Shown here: positions 1-6,778 of the stretch, piece by piece
Layout of the letters: each line of letters begins with the position of its first letter
How positions within the stretch are numbered: position 1 is the first letter of the stretch
Made by a program: the position numbers and the translations under genes
Notes under the pieces: generated by a model
Told to the model about the DNA's origin: nothing
What the model saw: the letters and a program-made list of their open reading frames with translations, nothing else
The model's database searches: none
NCBI GenBank assembly: GCA_913054445.1
Contig: CAJXIK010000006.1
Location: 1-19,993 of the forward strand
Source of the DNA: an uncultured Bermanella sp.
GTDB lineage: Bacteria; Pseudomonadota; Gammaproteobacteria; Pseudomonadales; Oceanobacteraceae
Reading direction: 5' to 3'
DNA length: 19,993 bases

Positions 1-50
1 AGCTGGCGGTTAAATCAAGTGATGCAGTGAATATTAAATTCACACCAATA

Positions 51-86
51 AAAAGGCCCGTTACTCACCAGTAACGGGCCTTTTTT
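51..86. terminator. Rho-independent terminator, probably bidirectional
   Basis: A perfect 10-bp stem (GGCCCGTTAC at 55-64 with GTAACGGGCC at 71-80) encloses the loop TCACCA. It is followed by six T on the plus strand and preceded by at least four A, which become a U tract on the minus strand. It lies 25 bp past the stop codon of the minus-strand acyl-CoA synthetase gene, so it most likely ends that transcript. It may also stop a plus-strand transcript entering from outside the window. Confidence 0.88.
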
Positions 87-110
87 CGTTAAGCTTTAAG
101 CCAAACGCTT

Positions 111-1673
111 TTAGTTGATAGAGCGAGACTTATCTTTCCAGAATGGGTCGCGCAATTCATTCTTCTTGTATTTACCCGCACCTGTCATGGGGAAAGGTTC
201 TTCGCGGATTTCCATGCTGCGCGGCGCCTTGTAGTTGGCGATGTTTTCCTTACAGTGGGCGGCCACCTCTTCTTCGCTGATGGTTTCGCCTGGGTTAAGG
301 CGAATAATGGCGTGTACTGCTTCGCCCCACTTTTCGCTAGGAATACCGATGACGATAGACTCAAGAATCTTAGGGTGCATGGATAAGGCATTCTCAACTT
401 CTGCCGAGAATACGTTCTCGCCACCGGTTACGATCATGTCTTTAACGCGGTCCACAAGGAAGAGGAAGCCATCTTCATCCATGTAGCCAGCATCACCGGT
501 CATCACCCAACCATCGATGATGGTAGAGGTAGTTTGCTTCTCGTTTTTCCAGTAGCCCATCATAACGTTGGGTCCAATGGCAGCAATTTCACCCACTTCG
601 CCTACTGGCACGGCCTTGCCTGCTTCGTCGCGGATTTCTACATTAACGCAGTAGCCAGGCTGACCGGCAGAGCGCAGCTTGCCAGCATTAGGGCCTTCCA
701 GTACGTGGTACTTAGACTGCAATACCGAAATAAGCGGCGATAATTCTGACTGTCCGTAGGCTTGAATGAAGTTAACGGAAGGCATTTTTTCCATGGCCGA
801 GGTCAAGATGCCCTCAGGCATAGGGGAGGCACCGTAAACGATGTTCTCTAGGGAGCTTAAATCGGCATCTTTCAATGCAGGGTCTGCCAGTAGTAAGGTC
901 ACCATGGTTGGTACTAATAGCACATGGTTAACTTTCTTTTCTTGAATAACGTCAATCACTGGGCCTGGCGCAAAGGCAGGAATGAATACCTGCGACAATC
1001 CGGCAATCACGGTGCCGTAACCGATGCCGATGTCCGCCAGGTGGAACATAGGAGCGGCGTGTAGGTAGCGATCGCCTTCGACATTGATGTTCATGGCCGA
1101 CATTAAGCAAACAGAGCTGGACCATAGGTTCTTGTGAGAAAGCATGACGCCTTTTGGAAAGCCGGTGGTGCCGCCGGTGTAGAAGATACCCGCTAGATCA
1201 TCGTGGCTGCCCGCCACAGGTTCGATGGCCTGAGTGCTGGCGATTAATTCTTCATAACCCAGCATGCCTGCCGGCGTCTCGCCTTCACCGATGTAGATCA
1301 TTTGCTTGATGTTGTCGCTGAGGGTCAATAGCTCTTTACCCACCTCAACGAAGGAATCGTCTACCAGCAAGATGCTGCTCTCTGAGTCATTGATAGAGTA
1401 CAGGTTTTCTTTAACTGACCAGCGAATGTTAAGTGGCACCATAGTGCCGCCAGCCCAAGGAATGGCATTCAAACATTCGAAAAATTTGTCTGAGTTTAAA
1501 GACAGTAGCGCAACGTGGGTGCCTTTACCCGCGCCAATGCCTGCCAGTGCGCCGGCAAATTTGGCGATGCGTTCTTTTACTTCTAGCCAAGTGCGTTCGC
1601 GCTCACCGAAGGATGTGGCCATAGTGTTGGGTTGGACGATGGCATTTCGTTGTATCGCTTGATAGAAAAACAT
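111..1673 (-). CDS. AMP-forming acyl-CoA synthetase (class I adenylate-forming, FadD-like)
   Basis: The 520-aa product should activate a carboxylic acid with ATP to an acyl-adenylate and then to the CoA thioester. It shows the ordered ANL superfamily motifs: the Thr/Gly-rich P-loop YTGGTTGFPKG (165-175), YGQSE (306-310), the hinge-side MTGDAGYMDEDGF (391-403), VDRVKDMIVTGGENVFSAE (407-425), and the C-terminal lysine motif GAGKYKK around K501. Length and motifs fit medium/long-chain or branched fatty acyl-CoA ligases; substrate cannot be assigned. There is no signal peptide, so it is likely cytosolic. It is last in the minus-strand series and lies 78 bp after the MAPEG gene, so it may share a transcript with it. 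It could supply acyl-CoA to the dehydrogenase/carboxylase operon further upstream, which is an inference from proximity. The ATG is preceded by only a weak GAGAG. Confidence 0.9.
   Translation of the reverse strand: MFFYQAIQRNAIVQPNTMATSFGERERTWLEVKERIAKFAGALAGIGAGKGTHVALLSLNSDKFFECLNAIPWAGGTMVPLNIRWSVKENLYSINDSESSILLVDDSFVEVGKELLTLSDNIKQMIYIGEGETPAGMLGYEELIASTQAIEPVAGSHDDLAGIFYTGGTTGFPKGVMLSHKNLWSSSVCLMSAMNINVEGDRYLHAAPMFHLADIGIGYGTVIAGLSQVFIPAFAPGPVIDVIQEKKVNHVLLVPTMVTLLLADPALKDADLSSLENIVYGASPMPEGILTSAMEKMPSVNFIQAYGQSELSPLISVLQSKYHVLEGPNAGKLRSAGQPGYCVNVEIRDEAGKAVPVGEVGEIAAIGPNVMMGYWKNEKQTTSTIIDGWVMTGDAGYMDEDGFLFLVDRVKDMIVTGGENVFSAEVENALSMHPKILESIVIGIPSEKWGEAVHAIIRLNPGETISEEEVAAHCKENIANYKAPRSMEIREEPFPMTGAGKYKKNELRDPFWKDKSRSIN
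719..741. other. Shadow palindrome check site: not used
   Basis: This interval lies inside the acyl-CoA synthetase gene and holds no separate feature that I can support. The intercistronic hairpin described for this region is at 1719-1741 and has its own entry. Confidence 0.05.
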
Positions 1674-1718
1674 AGGACTCTCAAGTTATTTGTATTTTTA
1701 TTGGTTGATTGTTCTGCT

Positions 1719-1741
1719 CCTGTTGCCCAGCTGGCAACAGG
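1719..1741. other. Intercistronic stem-loop between MAPEG and acyl-CoA synthetase genes
   Basis: A perfect 9-bp stem, CCTGTTGCC (1719-1727) with GGCAACAGG (1733-1741), has a 5-nt loop. It sits 11 bp past the MAPEG stop codon on the minus strand. No U tract follows on that strand, so it is not a standard terminator. It may be an mRNA-stability or partial-termination hairpin that tunes expression of the downstream synthetase. Confidence 0.45.
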
Positions 1742-1751
1742 AATGGCCAGC

Positions 1752-2171
1752 CTATAGGCCGGCGGCTAATAGTTGGTAAGCATAGGAAAGCAGTAATCCC
1801 AGCTGCACGACCCAGCAGGTCGCCCGCAACAAGACGGCCACTAGGCTAGTGGACACCATGTGGATGATGGATTGTGCAATGCGGGCATACAATACATACA
1901 TGACGGTATCGCTCATGATGGACAGTTGCTCGGAATATGCGGCCACCAGTACCAGTACGCCAAAGCTAGGCAGCATCTCTAGGCAGTTTAAATGGGCGCG
2001 CGTTAGGCGCTGACCAAAGCCGGGAGTGTTGTTGCCGTCGGGAGAGAATTGGTTCAGAGCCACTTTATTCTCGCTCATAAACGAGTAATAGCCTCTCATG
2101 TTCAAGAGTAATAACGTCAGCAGCAGCGTCCAAGCGGCAAAGCCGGTTAGTGCGAATAAAGAAGGGGTCAT
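1752..2171 (-). CDS. MAPEG family membrane protein
   Basis: A 139-aa, strongly hydrophobic protein with about four membrane segments (roughly 5-24, 68-80, 88-115, 116-137). The conserved MAPEG signature is visible: an Arg-Ala-His-x-Asn-x-x-Glu stretch (RAHLNCLE, 58-65) following a polar loop rich in Asn, Gly and Pro, and a later YARIAQSIIH segment (95-104). MAPEG proteins include membrane glutathione transferases and related eicosanoid enzymes. Bacterial members of this size are mostly uncharacterised, often thought to act in detoxification or lipid metabolism, so a specific reaction is not assigned. It precedes the acyl-CoA synthetase on the same strand by 78 bp and could be co-transcribed. 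An 84-aa frame overlapping its start was judged spurious. Confidence 0.82.
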   Translation of the reverse strand: MTPSLFALTGFAAWTLLLTLLLLNMRGYYSFMSENKVALNQFSPDGNNTPGFGQRLTRAHLNCLEMLPSFGVLVLVAAYSEQLSIMSDTVMYVLYARIAQSIIHMVSTSLVAVLLRATCWVVQLGLLLSYAYQLLAAGL

Positions 2172-2343
2172 GTCTTATCTCAATTTTATTATTTTTGTTT
2201 CTTTTATAGAGCATTGCTCGAGTATGAGCTGCATTATTTTGCAGTCGGTACATACCTTGCGCCCAGCAGCTTATATTTATTGAGGCTACTTGGCAATATT
2301 TTAAGGATGATATCAGCATATATCGGTCAATAAATAGCTTGCT

Positions 2344-2535
2344 TTAGACAAGGAAAACACCATAAAACTGGCGTAAAGTGGTCTGTTGGCGCAAAGGCTC
2401 TTGCTGATCAAAGACCCGTCGAGCATGGGTAAGACGACCGTATCCCGTGCGCTGGCCACTCAGCCGATATTCTCGGCAGCAGTGTCTACCAAAAACGTTA
2501 ACAGGGGTGGCGGGGAAGTGTGATTGATCAGAGAA
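2344..2535 (+). pseudogene. Decayed fragment of a moxR-type AAA+ ATPase gene
   Basis: Hand alignment matches 2344-2460 to 8710-8826 of the intact moxR gene in this window, with 21 mismatches in 117 bp (about 82% identity). After a gap equal to 49 bp of the intact gene (8827-8875), 2461-2520 matches 8876-8936 with one further 1-bp deletion. The fragment covers the Walker A region; GMGKT has become SMGKT. The codon for L31 of the intact protein is TAA here, and the 49-bp deletion shifts the frame. The 5' end of the gene and everything after about residue 96 are missing. Weak similarity may continue left to about 2325. It is clearly a dead partial copy on the same strand as the intact gene. Confidence 0.9.
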
Positions 2536-2574
2536 TTGACAGAAGGGCGGTCACTAGGCCCTCCTTAATGCAGG

Positions 2575-2600
2575 TTATTGAACGTCCTTTATTGAACGTC
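2575..2600. repeat. Short tandem repeat, period 14, two copies
   Basis: The 12-mer TTATTGAACGTC occurs at 2575-2586 and again at 2589-2600, separated by CT. It lies between the moxR relic and the end of the dehydrogenase gene. It is probably a slippage product; no function is apparent. Confidence 0.7.
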
Positions 2601-2614
2601 TTCTATTAAATAGG

Positions 2615-2646
2615 ACTGGGCGGCTACACAATAGCAAGCGCCCAGT
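2615..2646 (-). terminator. Hairpin after the acyl-CoA dehydrogenase gene, weak terminator candidate
   Basis: ACTGGGCG (2615-2622) pairs perfectly with CGCCCAGT (2639-2646). Inside it, GCTA (2623-2626) can pair with TAGC (2632-2635) around a CACAA loop. It starts 8 bp past the stop codon of the last operon gene on the minus strand. The following minus-strand sequence is only moderately U-rich (CCTATTTAATAG), so termination may be inefficient or the hairpin may protect the 3' end. Confidence 0.45.
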
Positions 2647-2653
2647 TGATGGC

Positions 2654-3796
2654 TTACATTCGTTTAGCCACCTCTTCGTACATCACCTCTGTGGCCCCGC
2701 CCCCTACTGGCAATACCCGCGAGTCGCGATACAATCTCTCTATGGGGCTTTCGGACATAAAGCCCATGCCGCCATGAAATTGCACGCAGTCGTACATTAC
2801 CTCGTTGGCCACATCGCAGGCATACGCTTTCAGCATGGACACTTCTTTAATGCATTCTGATCCTTGAGAATCCAACCAAGCAACGTGGTGCACATAATTA
2901 CGCGCGATGGACACCTTTGATTGTGCGCGGGCCATTTTCTCGCGTATGACGCCCTTGTCCCACAACACGCCCCCAAATGCTTTGCGGTTTTTAACATTTT
3001 CAAGGGTGATATCAATGGCTTTTTGTGCCTCGCTAATGCCCATGGCACCCAGCACAATGCGTTCATGCTGGAAGTTTTTCATGATGGAATAAAAGCCTTT
3101 ATTCTCTTCACCTAATAAATTTTCAGCAGGAATTCGCACATCATCAAAAAATAGCTCTGCGGTATCCGAAGACTTCCAGCCGTGCTTTTTCAAGGAACGT
3201 CCCACGGTAAAACCTGGGGTGCCTTTTTCTACAATAAAGATGGAGGTACCACGAGAACTTTTCACGTCAAGGTCGGTTTTTGCCGCCACAAAATAAATGT
3301 CACCATGCACGCCGTTGGTAATGAATATTTTGCTGCCGTTAATGACCCATTCATTGCCATCTCTCACCGCACGGGTTTTTATTCCTGCAACATCAGAGCC
3401 AGCGCCGGGTTCGGTGACACACACGGCGGTTATCTTTTTACCGGCAACAATGTCTGGAATGTATTTTTCTTTTTGGGCGGCCGTACCCGCTAAGGACAGG
3501 TGAGGTGAGGCCATGTTGGTATGCACCAGAGCGGTGATGGTCACGCCAGCAAAGGTTGACTGTCCTAGCTCTTCTGCCAGAATCGTCGCGGCTCTTATGT
3601 CGAGGCCACTGCCTCCATATTTCTCTTCATGCATCAATCCAAACAAGCCAAACTCGCCCATTTTTAACAACAGCTCTCTTGGCACATACCCTTGTTCTTC
3701 CCAAGCGTCGCCAAACGGCACAATTTCCTTTTCTACGAATTTTTTAATCTGATCACGTAAAATACTATGTTCTTCATTAAAATAAAGGTTTGTCAT
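2654..3796 (-). CDS. Acyl-CoA dehydrogenase, isovaleryl/citronellyl-CoA dehydrogenase-like
   Basis: This 380-aa FAD enzyme should form the alpha,beta double bond of an acyl-CoA and pass electrons to ETF. Family signatures include VTEPGAGSDVAGIKT (127-141), INGSKIFITNG (152-162) and the C-terminal region from 340 (HGGMGFMSESPIERLYRD). The usual medium-chain catalytic Glu near the C-terminus is absent: the matching site reads VGGGATEV (364-371). Instead Glu245 in NFQHERIVLGA sits where isovaleryl-CoA dehydrogenase carries its catalytic Glu. That supports a beta-methyl-branched substrate, such as isovaleryl-CoA or a terpenoid acyl-CoA. It is last in the operon, 9 bp after the biotin carboxylase gene. 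A good AAGGA ribosome site overlaps that gene's stop codon. Family assignment is firm, substrate is not. Confidence 0.9.
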   Translation of the reverse strand: MTNLYFNEEHSILRDQIKKFVEKEIVPFGDAWEEQGYVPRELLLKMGEFGLFGLMHEEKYGGSGLDIRAATILAEELGQSTFAGVTITALVHTNMASPHLSLAGTAAQKEKYIPDIVAGKKITAVCVTEPGAGSDVAGIKTRAVRDGNEWVINGSKIFITNGVHGDIYFVAAKTDLDVKSSRGTSIFIVEKGTPGFTVGRSLKKHGWKSSDTAELFFDDVRIPAENLLGEENKGFYSIMKNFQHERIVLGAMGISEAQKAIDITLENVKNRKAFGGVLWDKGVIREKMARAQSKVSIARNYVHHVAWLDSQGSECIKEVSMLKAYACDVANEVMYDCVQFHGGMGFMSESPIERLYRDSRVLPVGGGATEVMYEEVAKRM

Positions 3797-3805
3797 TATT
3801 ATTCC

Positions 3806-5869
3806 TTAATTTGTGAATGGTTCGATCTCTATGAGCAATACACCGCTTTCTACATTATCACCAGCCGCACAAAATACCTTCGCTACCTTACCTGAACAGG
3901 GCGCTGCGACATTATTGATAAGCTTCATGGATTCCACCGCCAGAGCAATATCTCCCTGCTGTATTTCATCTCCCTCTTTTACTAGAACATCGGTAATTAG
4001 CCCTGGCATTTGCGCTTTAATGATGTTCGAATTATCGGCTTGGGTGGCCGACTCTTTTAATAGTGCCTCTTCTAAGCTAATAAAAGTGTAACCTCTATTA
4101 AGCTTTGCTGAGCTTAGGTTTACTTGTGCGTCATTGAACACCACATCGAGCATGCCCCGACTGCCAGCCACTTCTACTTGGCACTGGCCTTTCTCTGCAT
4201 GCAGACTGAGTGTGATATCAAATTCAAGGGCGTCACCCTCTGTGCTTGCTACGGCGGTCTCTTCCGAGCAACTATTTTCATTTTGGAGGGTTACTAAGTA
4301 GCGCCCCTGGCCGCCCACTAACTGAACCGTAGTAACCGCATCTGCCTGCTGTAAATAAAGCCGAGTGACCGCTGGAACACCCGCTTGCGTGGTTAAGCGC
4401 CAGTTGCTTAAACGCTGCCAAGGGGTGTCGCAGAAAAAACTGTCCGCGTGGTTTTCCTGCTGAGCCGCGAGGGCTGCGGCCGCAATGGCTAAGTGCAGGT
4501 CTTCACCCCAGGGCTGCCAACCTTGAGGAAATGCGTCGTTAATATATTTTGTGGTCAATGTCTTATGGAATTCGGGGCGGGCAACTAACCCCATTAAGAA
4601 TTCTCGGTTGGTTTTAACACCGGCAATGGAAAAATCAGCCAAACCCTTTAACAATCGCTGACTCGCTAAGCCGCGGGTGTCTCCCCAGGCAATGACCTTT
4701 GCTAGCATAGAATCATAAAAGGGGCTGATCACAGAGCCTTGCGCCACGCCAGAATCCACTCTTATACCCTCTGCCTGTGGCTCGCGATAAAGTTGCAGCG
4801 AGCCGATTTCAGGAGCGTAATTGTTGCTGGGATCTTCTGCATTGACACGCACTTCGATGGCATGGCCGTGGCTGGTGAGGCTGTCTTGAGAAAAGGGTAG
4901 GGCTTCTCCTTGCGCAATTTTAATTTGCAAGGCAACCAAATCGATACCGGTGATAAGCTCGGTTGTGGGGTGCTCCACTTGCAGGCGCGTATTCATTTCC
5001 AGAAAATAAAATTCTTGGCTGTCGGCATCAACAATGAATTCAACGGTGCCCACGCCTTGGTAATTCAAATGTTTAGCCAGCTTCACGGCACAGTCAAATA
5101 ATGCTAGGCGGGTTTCATCGCTCAAGTTGCCTGCGGGTGCCTCCTCGATGACTTTTTGGTAGTTGCGCTGAATAGAACATTCACGATCAAAAAGGTGGCA
5201 AACATGCCCTTGGCTATCGCCCACCACCTGCACTTCAATATGCCGAGAACGAACAATGTATTTTTCCAACAGCACACTATCGTCAGAAAATGAATTTAAC
5301 GACTCTTTTTTCGCCTGCGTCAACGCGCCGCTAAATTCATCGTGACTATAAACGATGCGCATGCCCTTGCCACCGCCACCGGCACTGGCCTTGATTAGCA
5401 GAGGGTAGCCCACATCCTGGGCCGCCAGCAATAATTGCTCGACACTTTGTGATTCGCCGTTATAGCCTGGTACGGTGGCGATACCGAGTTCAAGCGCGAT
5501 ACGCTTAGCGTGTATTTTTGAGCCCATCTGTGCGATAGAGTCGAGTGATGGCCCTACAAACGTAATTTGACACTCTTCGCAAAAACGAATGAGTTCGGTG
5601 CTTTCAGACAAAAACCCATAGCCTGGGTGAATGGCATCTACTTTCATTTTTAATGCCGCCGCCACGATGCCTTCGGCATTTAAATAGCTGGCGGTGGCAA
5701 CCGATGCACCAATGTAAACGGCTCTGTCGGCCTCAATGACATGCTGAGCGTCTTTATCGGCGTCGGAAAATACCGCCACCGACTCGATGCCCAGTAACTT
5801 ACAGCTACGAATGATACGGCAGGCTATCTCCCCCCGATTAGCGATTAATAATCGTTTAATGGGTTTCAT
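3806..5869 (-). CDS. Acyl-CoA carboxylase alpha subunit (biotin carboxylase + biotin carrier), MccA/LiuD/AtuF-like
   Basis: This 687-aa subunit carboxylates its own biotin with ATP and bicarbonate. The order is a biotin carboxylase N-terminal domain (about 1-115, IANRGEIACRIIRS at 9-22), ATP-grasp (K160, glycine-rich loop GGGGKGM at 164-170, EMNTRLQVEHPTTE at 291-304), a biotin carboxylase C-terminal domain (HAIEVRVNAEDP, 336-347), a divergent linker, and a C-terminal biotinyl domain. The biotin lysine is K649 in VESMKL; the Met-Lys pair is conserved. Length fits methylcrotonyl-CoA or geranyl-CoA carboxylase alpha chains and exceeds acetyl-CoA AccC, which lacks the carrier. Its ATG overlaps the hydratase stop by 4 bp (ATGA), so translation is probably coupled. 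It should work with the carboxyltransferase encoded at 6779-8377. Confidence 0.92.
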   Translation of the reverse strand: MKPIKRLLIANRGEIACRIIRSCKLLGIESVAVFSDADKDAQHVIEADRAVYIGASVATASYLNAEGIVAAALKMKVDAIHPGYGFLSESTELIRFCEECQITFVGPSLDSIAQMGSKIHAKRIALELGIATVPGYNGESQSVEQLLLAAQDVGYPLLIKASAGGGGKGMRIVYSHDEFSGALTQAKKESLNSFSDDSVLLEKYIVRSRHIEVQVVGDSQGHVCHLFDRECSIQRNYQKVIEEAPAGNLSDETRLALFDCAVKLAKHLNYQGVGTVEFIVDADSQEFYFLEMNTRLQVEHPTTELITGIDLVALQIKIAQGEALPFSQDSLTSHGHAIEVRVNAEDPSNNYAPEIGSLQLYREPQAEGIRVDSGVAQGSVISPFYDSMLAKVIAWGDTRGLASQRLLKGLADFSIAGVKTNREFLMGLVARPEFHKTLTTKYINDAFPQGWQPWGEDLHLAIAAAALAAQQENHADSFFCDTPWQRLSNWRLTTQAGVPAVTRLYLQQADAVTTVQLVGGQGRYLVTLQNENSCSEETAVASTEGDALEFDITLSLHAEKGQCQVEVAGSRGMLDVVFNDAQVNLSSAKLNRGYTFISLEEALLKESATQADNSNIIKAQMPGLITDVLVKEGDEIQQGDIALAVESMKLINNVAAPCSGKVAKVFCAAGDNVESGVLLIEIEPFTN

Positions 5870-6681
5870 TTAGTGTTCTTCCAGCTGGGATTCTTTTTGG
5901 AGAAGAAACATGCAAGACCTTCCTTGCCTTCATCCGAGTCCCATGCGTCTGCTAATAGTTTTGCCGTATATGTTTGGCTCACGGATAAATCGTGAGAGTC
6001 CACATAAGAAATTAATTTTTTAGATTCGGCAATCGCGTTAGGGCCGCATTGCAATAGGTAGCCTAGCTCTTTCTCAACCGCGGCATCGAGTTCATCGGCA
6101 CTCACCACCTCATCAATGAGTGACAGCTCTTTGCCTTTCGTTGCAGAAAAAGGCCGAGCATTAAGCATGGTGCGGCGCGCGTTGGCTTGCCCCATCTTCG
6201 CCACCACGAAAGGCGCGATGTTCGCGGGCGGCAAGCCCAGTTTTACTTCCGTTAGGCAATATTTTCCACTATCCACTGCAATGGAAATATCACAAACCGA
6301 TATCATGCCGATGCCGCCGCCATAGGCTTGGCCATTTATTTTTCCGATGAGAGGCTTTGATAGGGCATTAAGCTTACGCAACATGGCCGCGAGCTTAGCG
6401 CTGTCTTTTATTCGTTCTTCACGGTTATAGCCAGCCATAGCCGTCATCCATGAAAGGTCACCACCGGCACAAAAGGATTTACCCGCGCCGGTTAATATCA
6501 CCGCGCGTACGCTTTTATCGGCTTCTAATTTGTCAACCGCTATGGTGAGCTCTGCGATTAATTCGGCATTCATGGCGTTGTGTTTATGGGGCCGATTAAG
6601 TAATAAGGTTGCCACGCCGCGTGCATCAACGGTGACCTTAATGGTGTCCCAATTTGTATCCCATGTCGTATCTTGGCTCAT
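5866..6681 (-). CDS. Enoyl-CoA hydratase/isomerase family, methylglutaconyl-CoA hydratase-like
   Basis: A 271-aa crotonase-fold protein. Visible features are LNRPHKHNAMN (28-38), the oxyanion-hole strand GKSFCAGGDLSWM (67-79), the second oxyanion region GQAYGGGIGMISVCDISIA, and the active-site stretch LTEVKLGLPPANIAPFVVAK, followed by the GQANARR segment typical of this subfamily. The set resembles LiuC (3-methylglutaconyl-CoA hydratase) and AtuE (isohexenylglutaconyl-CoA hydratase) rather than FadB-type hydratases. In the pathway it would add water after carboxylation. It lies between the two carboxylase subunit genes and shares a 4-bp overlap with the alpha subunit gene. The ATG is preceded by AAGAGAA. 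The choice between a leucine and a terpene substrate is open. Confidence 0.88.
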   Translation of the reverse strand: MSQDTTWDTNWDTIKVTVDARGVATLLLNRPHKHNAMNAELIAELTIAVDKLEADKSVRAVILTGAGKSFCAGGDLSWMTAMAGYNREERIKDSAKLAAMLRKLNALSKPLIGKINGQAYGGGIGMISVCDISIAVDSGKYCLTEVKLGLPPANIAPFVVAKMGQANARRTMLNARPFSATKGKELSLIDEVVSADELDAAVEKELGYLLQCGPNAIAESKKLISYVDSHDLSVSQTYTAKLLADAWDSDEGKEGLACFFSKKNPSWKNTK

Positions 6682-6740
6682 GTGGTGGTTCTCTTTTGTT
6701 AGTTGCGTATTAGATTGATTGATTTTTATTTTTATTTTTT

Positions 6741-6755
6741 ATACGCATGGCGTAT
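6741..6755. other. Small perfect palindrome in the 97-bp spacer between carboxyltransferase and hydratase genes
   Basis: ATACGC (6741-6746) and GCGTAT (6750-6755) form a 6-bp stem around ATG. Beside it is a low-complexity A/T tract (6721-6740, TTTTTATT-like on the plus strand). The tract is A-rich in the transcript, so this is not a normal terminator. It could be an internal regulatory or mRNA-processing site in the only sizeable gap inside the operon. Confidence 0.35.
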
Positions 6756-6778
6756 TGGCAGAGTTTGCCATTGAACGT

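Larger units (their letters stand above)
2172..2653. other. 482-bp gap without an intact gene; holds a moxR relic, a short tandem repeat and a hairpin
   Basis: Positions 2172-2325 are AT-rich and upstream of the MAPEG gene. They probably carry its promoter, but no convincing -35/-10 pair was found. Positions 2344-2535 are a decayed moxR fragment, 2575-2600 a short tandem repeat, and 2615-2646 a hairpin at the end of the acyl-CoA dehydrogenase transcript. Each has its own entry. No open frame here looks coding. Confidence 0.7.

Noticed and set aside
719..741. Listed as a feature with very low confidence
   Set aside because: The hairpin belongs at 1719-1741. Nothing separate from the acyl-CoA synthetase gene is present at 719-741, so that entry should be disregarded.
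2065..2319. 84-aa minus-strand frame overlapping the MAPEG start
   Set aside because: It overlaps a well-supported MAPEG gene in another frame, has no family features and an arginine/asparagine-rich composition typical of shadow frames.
3182..3493. 103-aa plus-strand frame opposite the acyl-CoA dehydrogenase
   Set aside because: Antisense shadow of a conserved gene with no start signal or recognisable domain.
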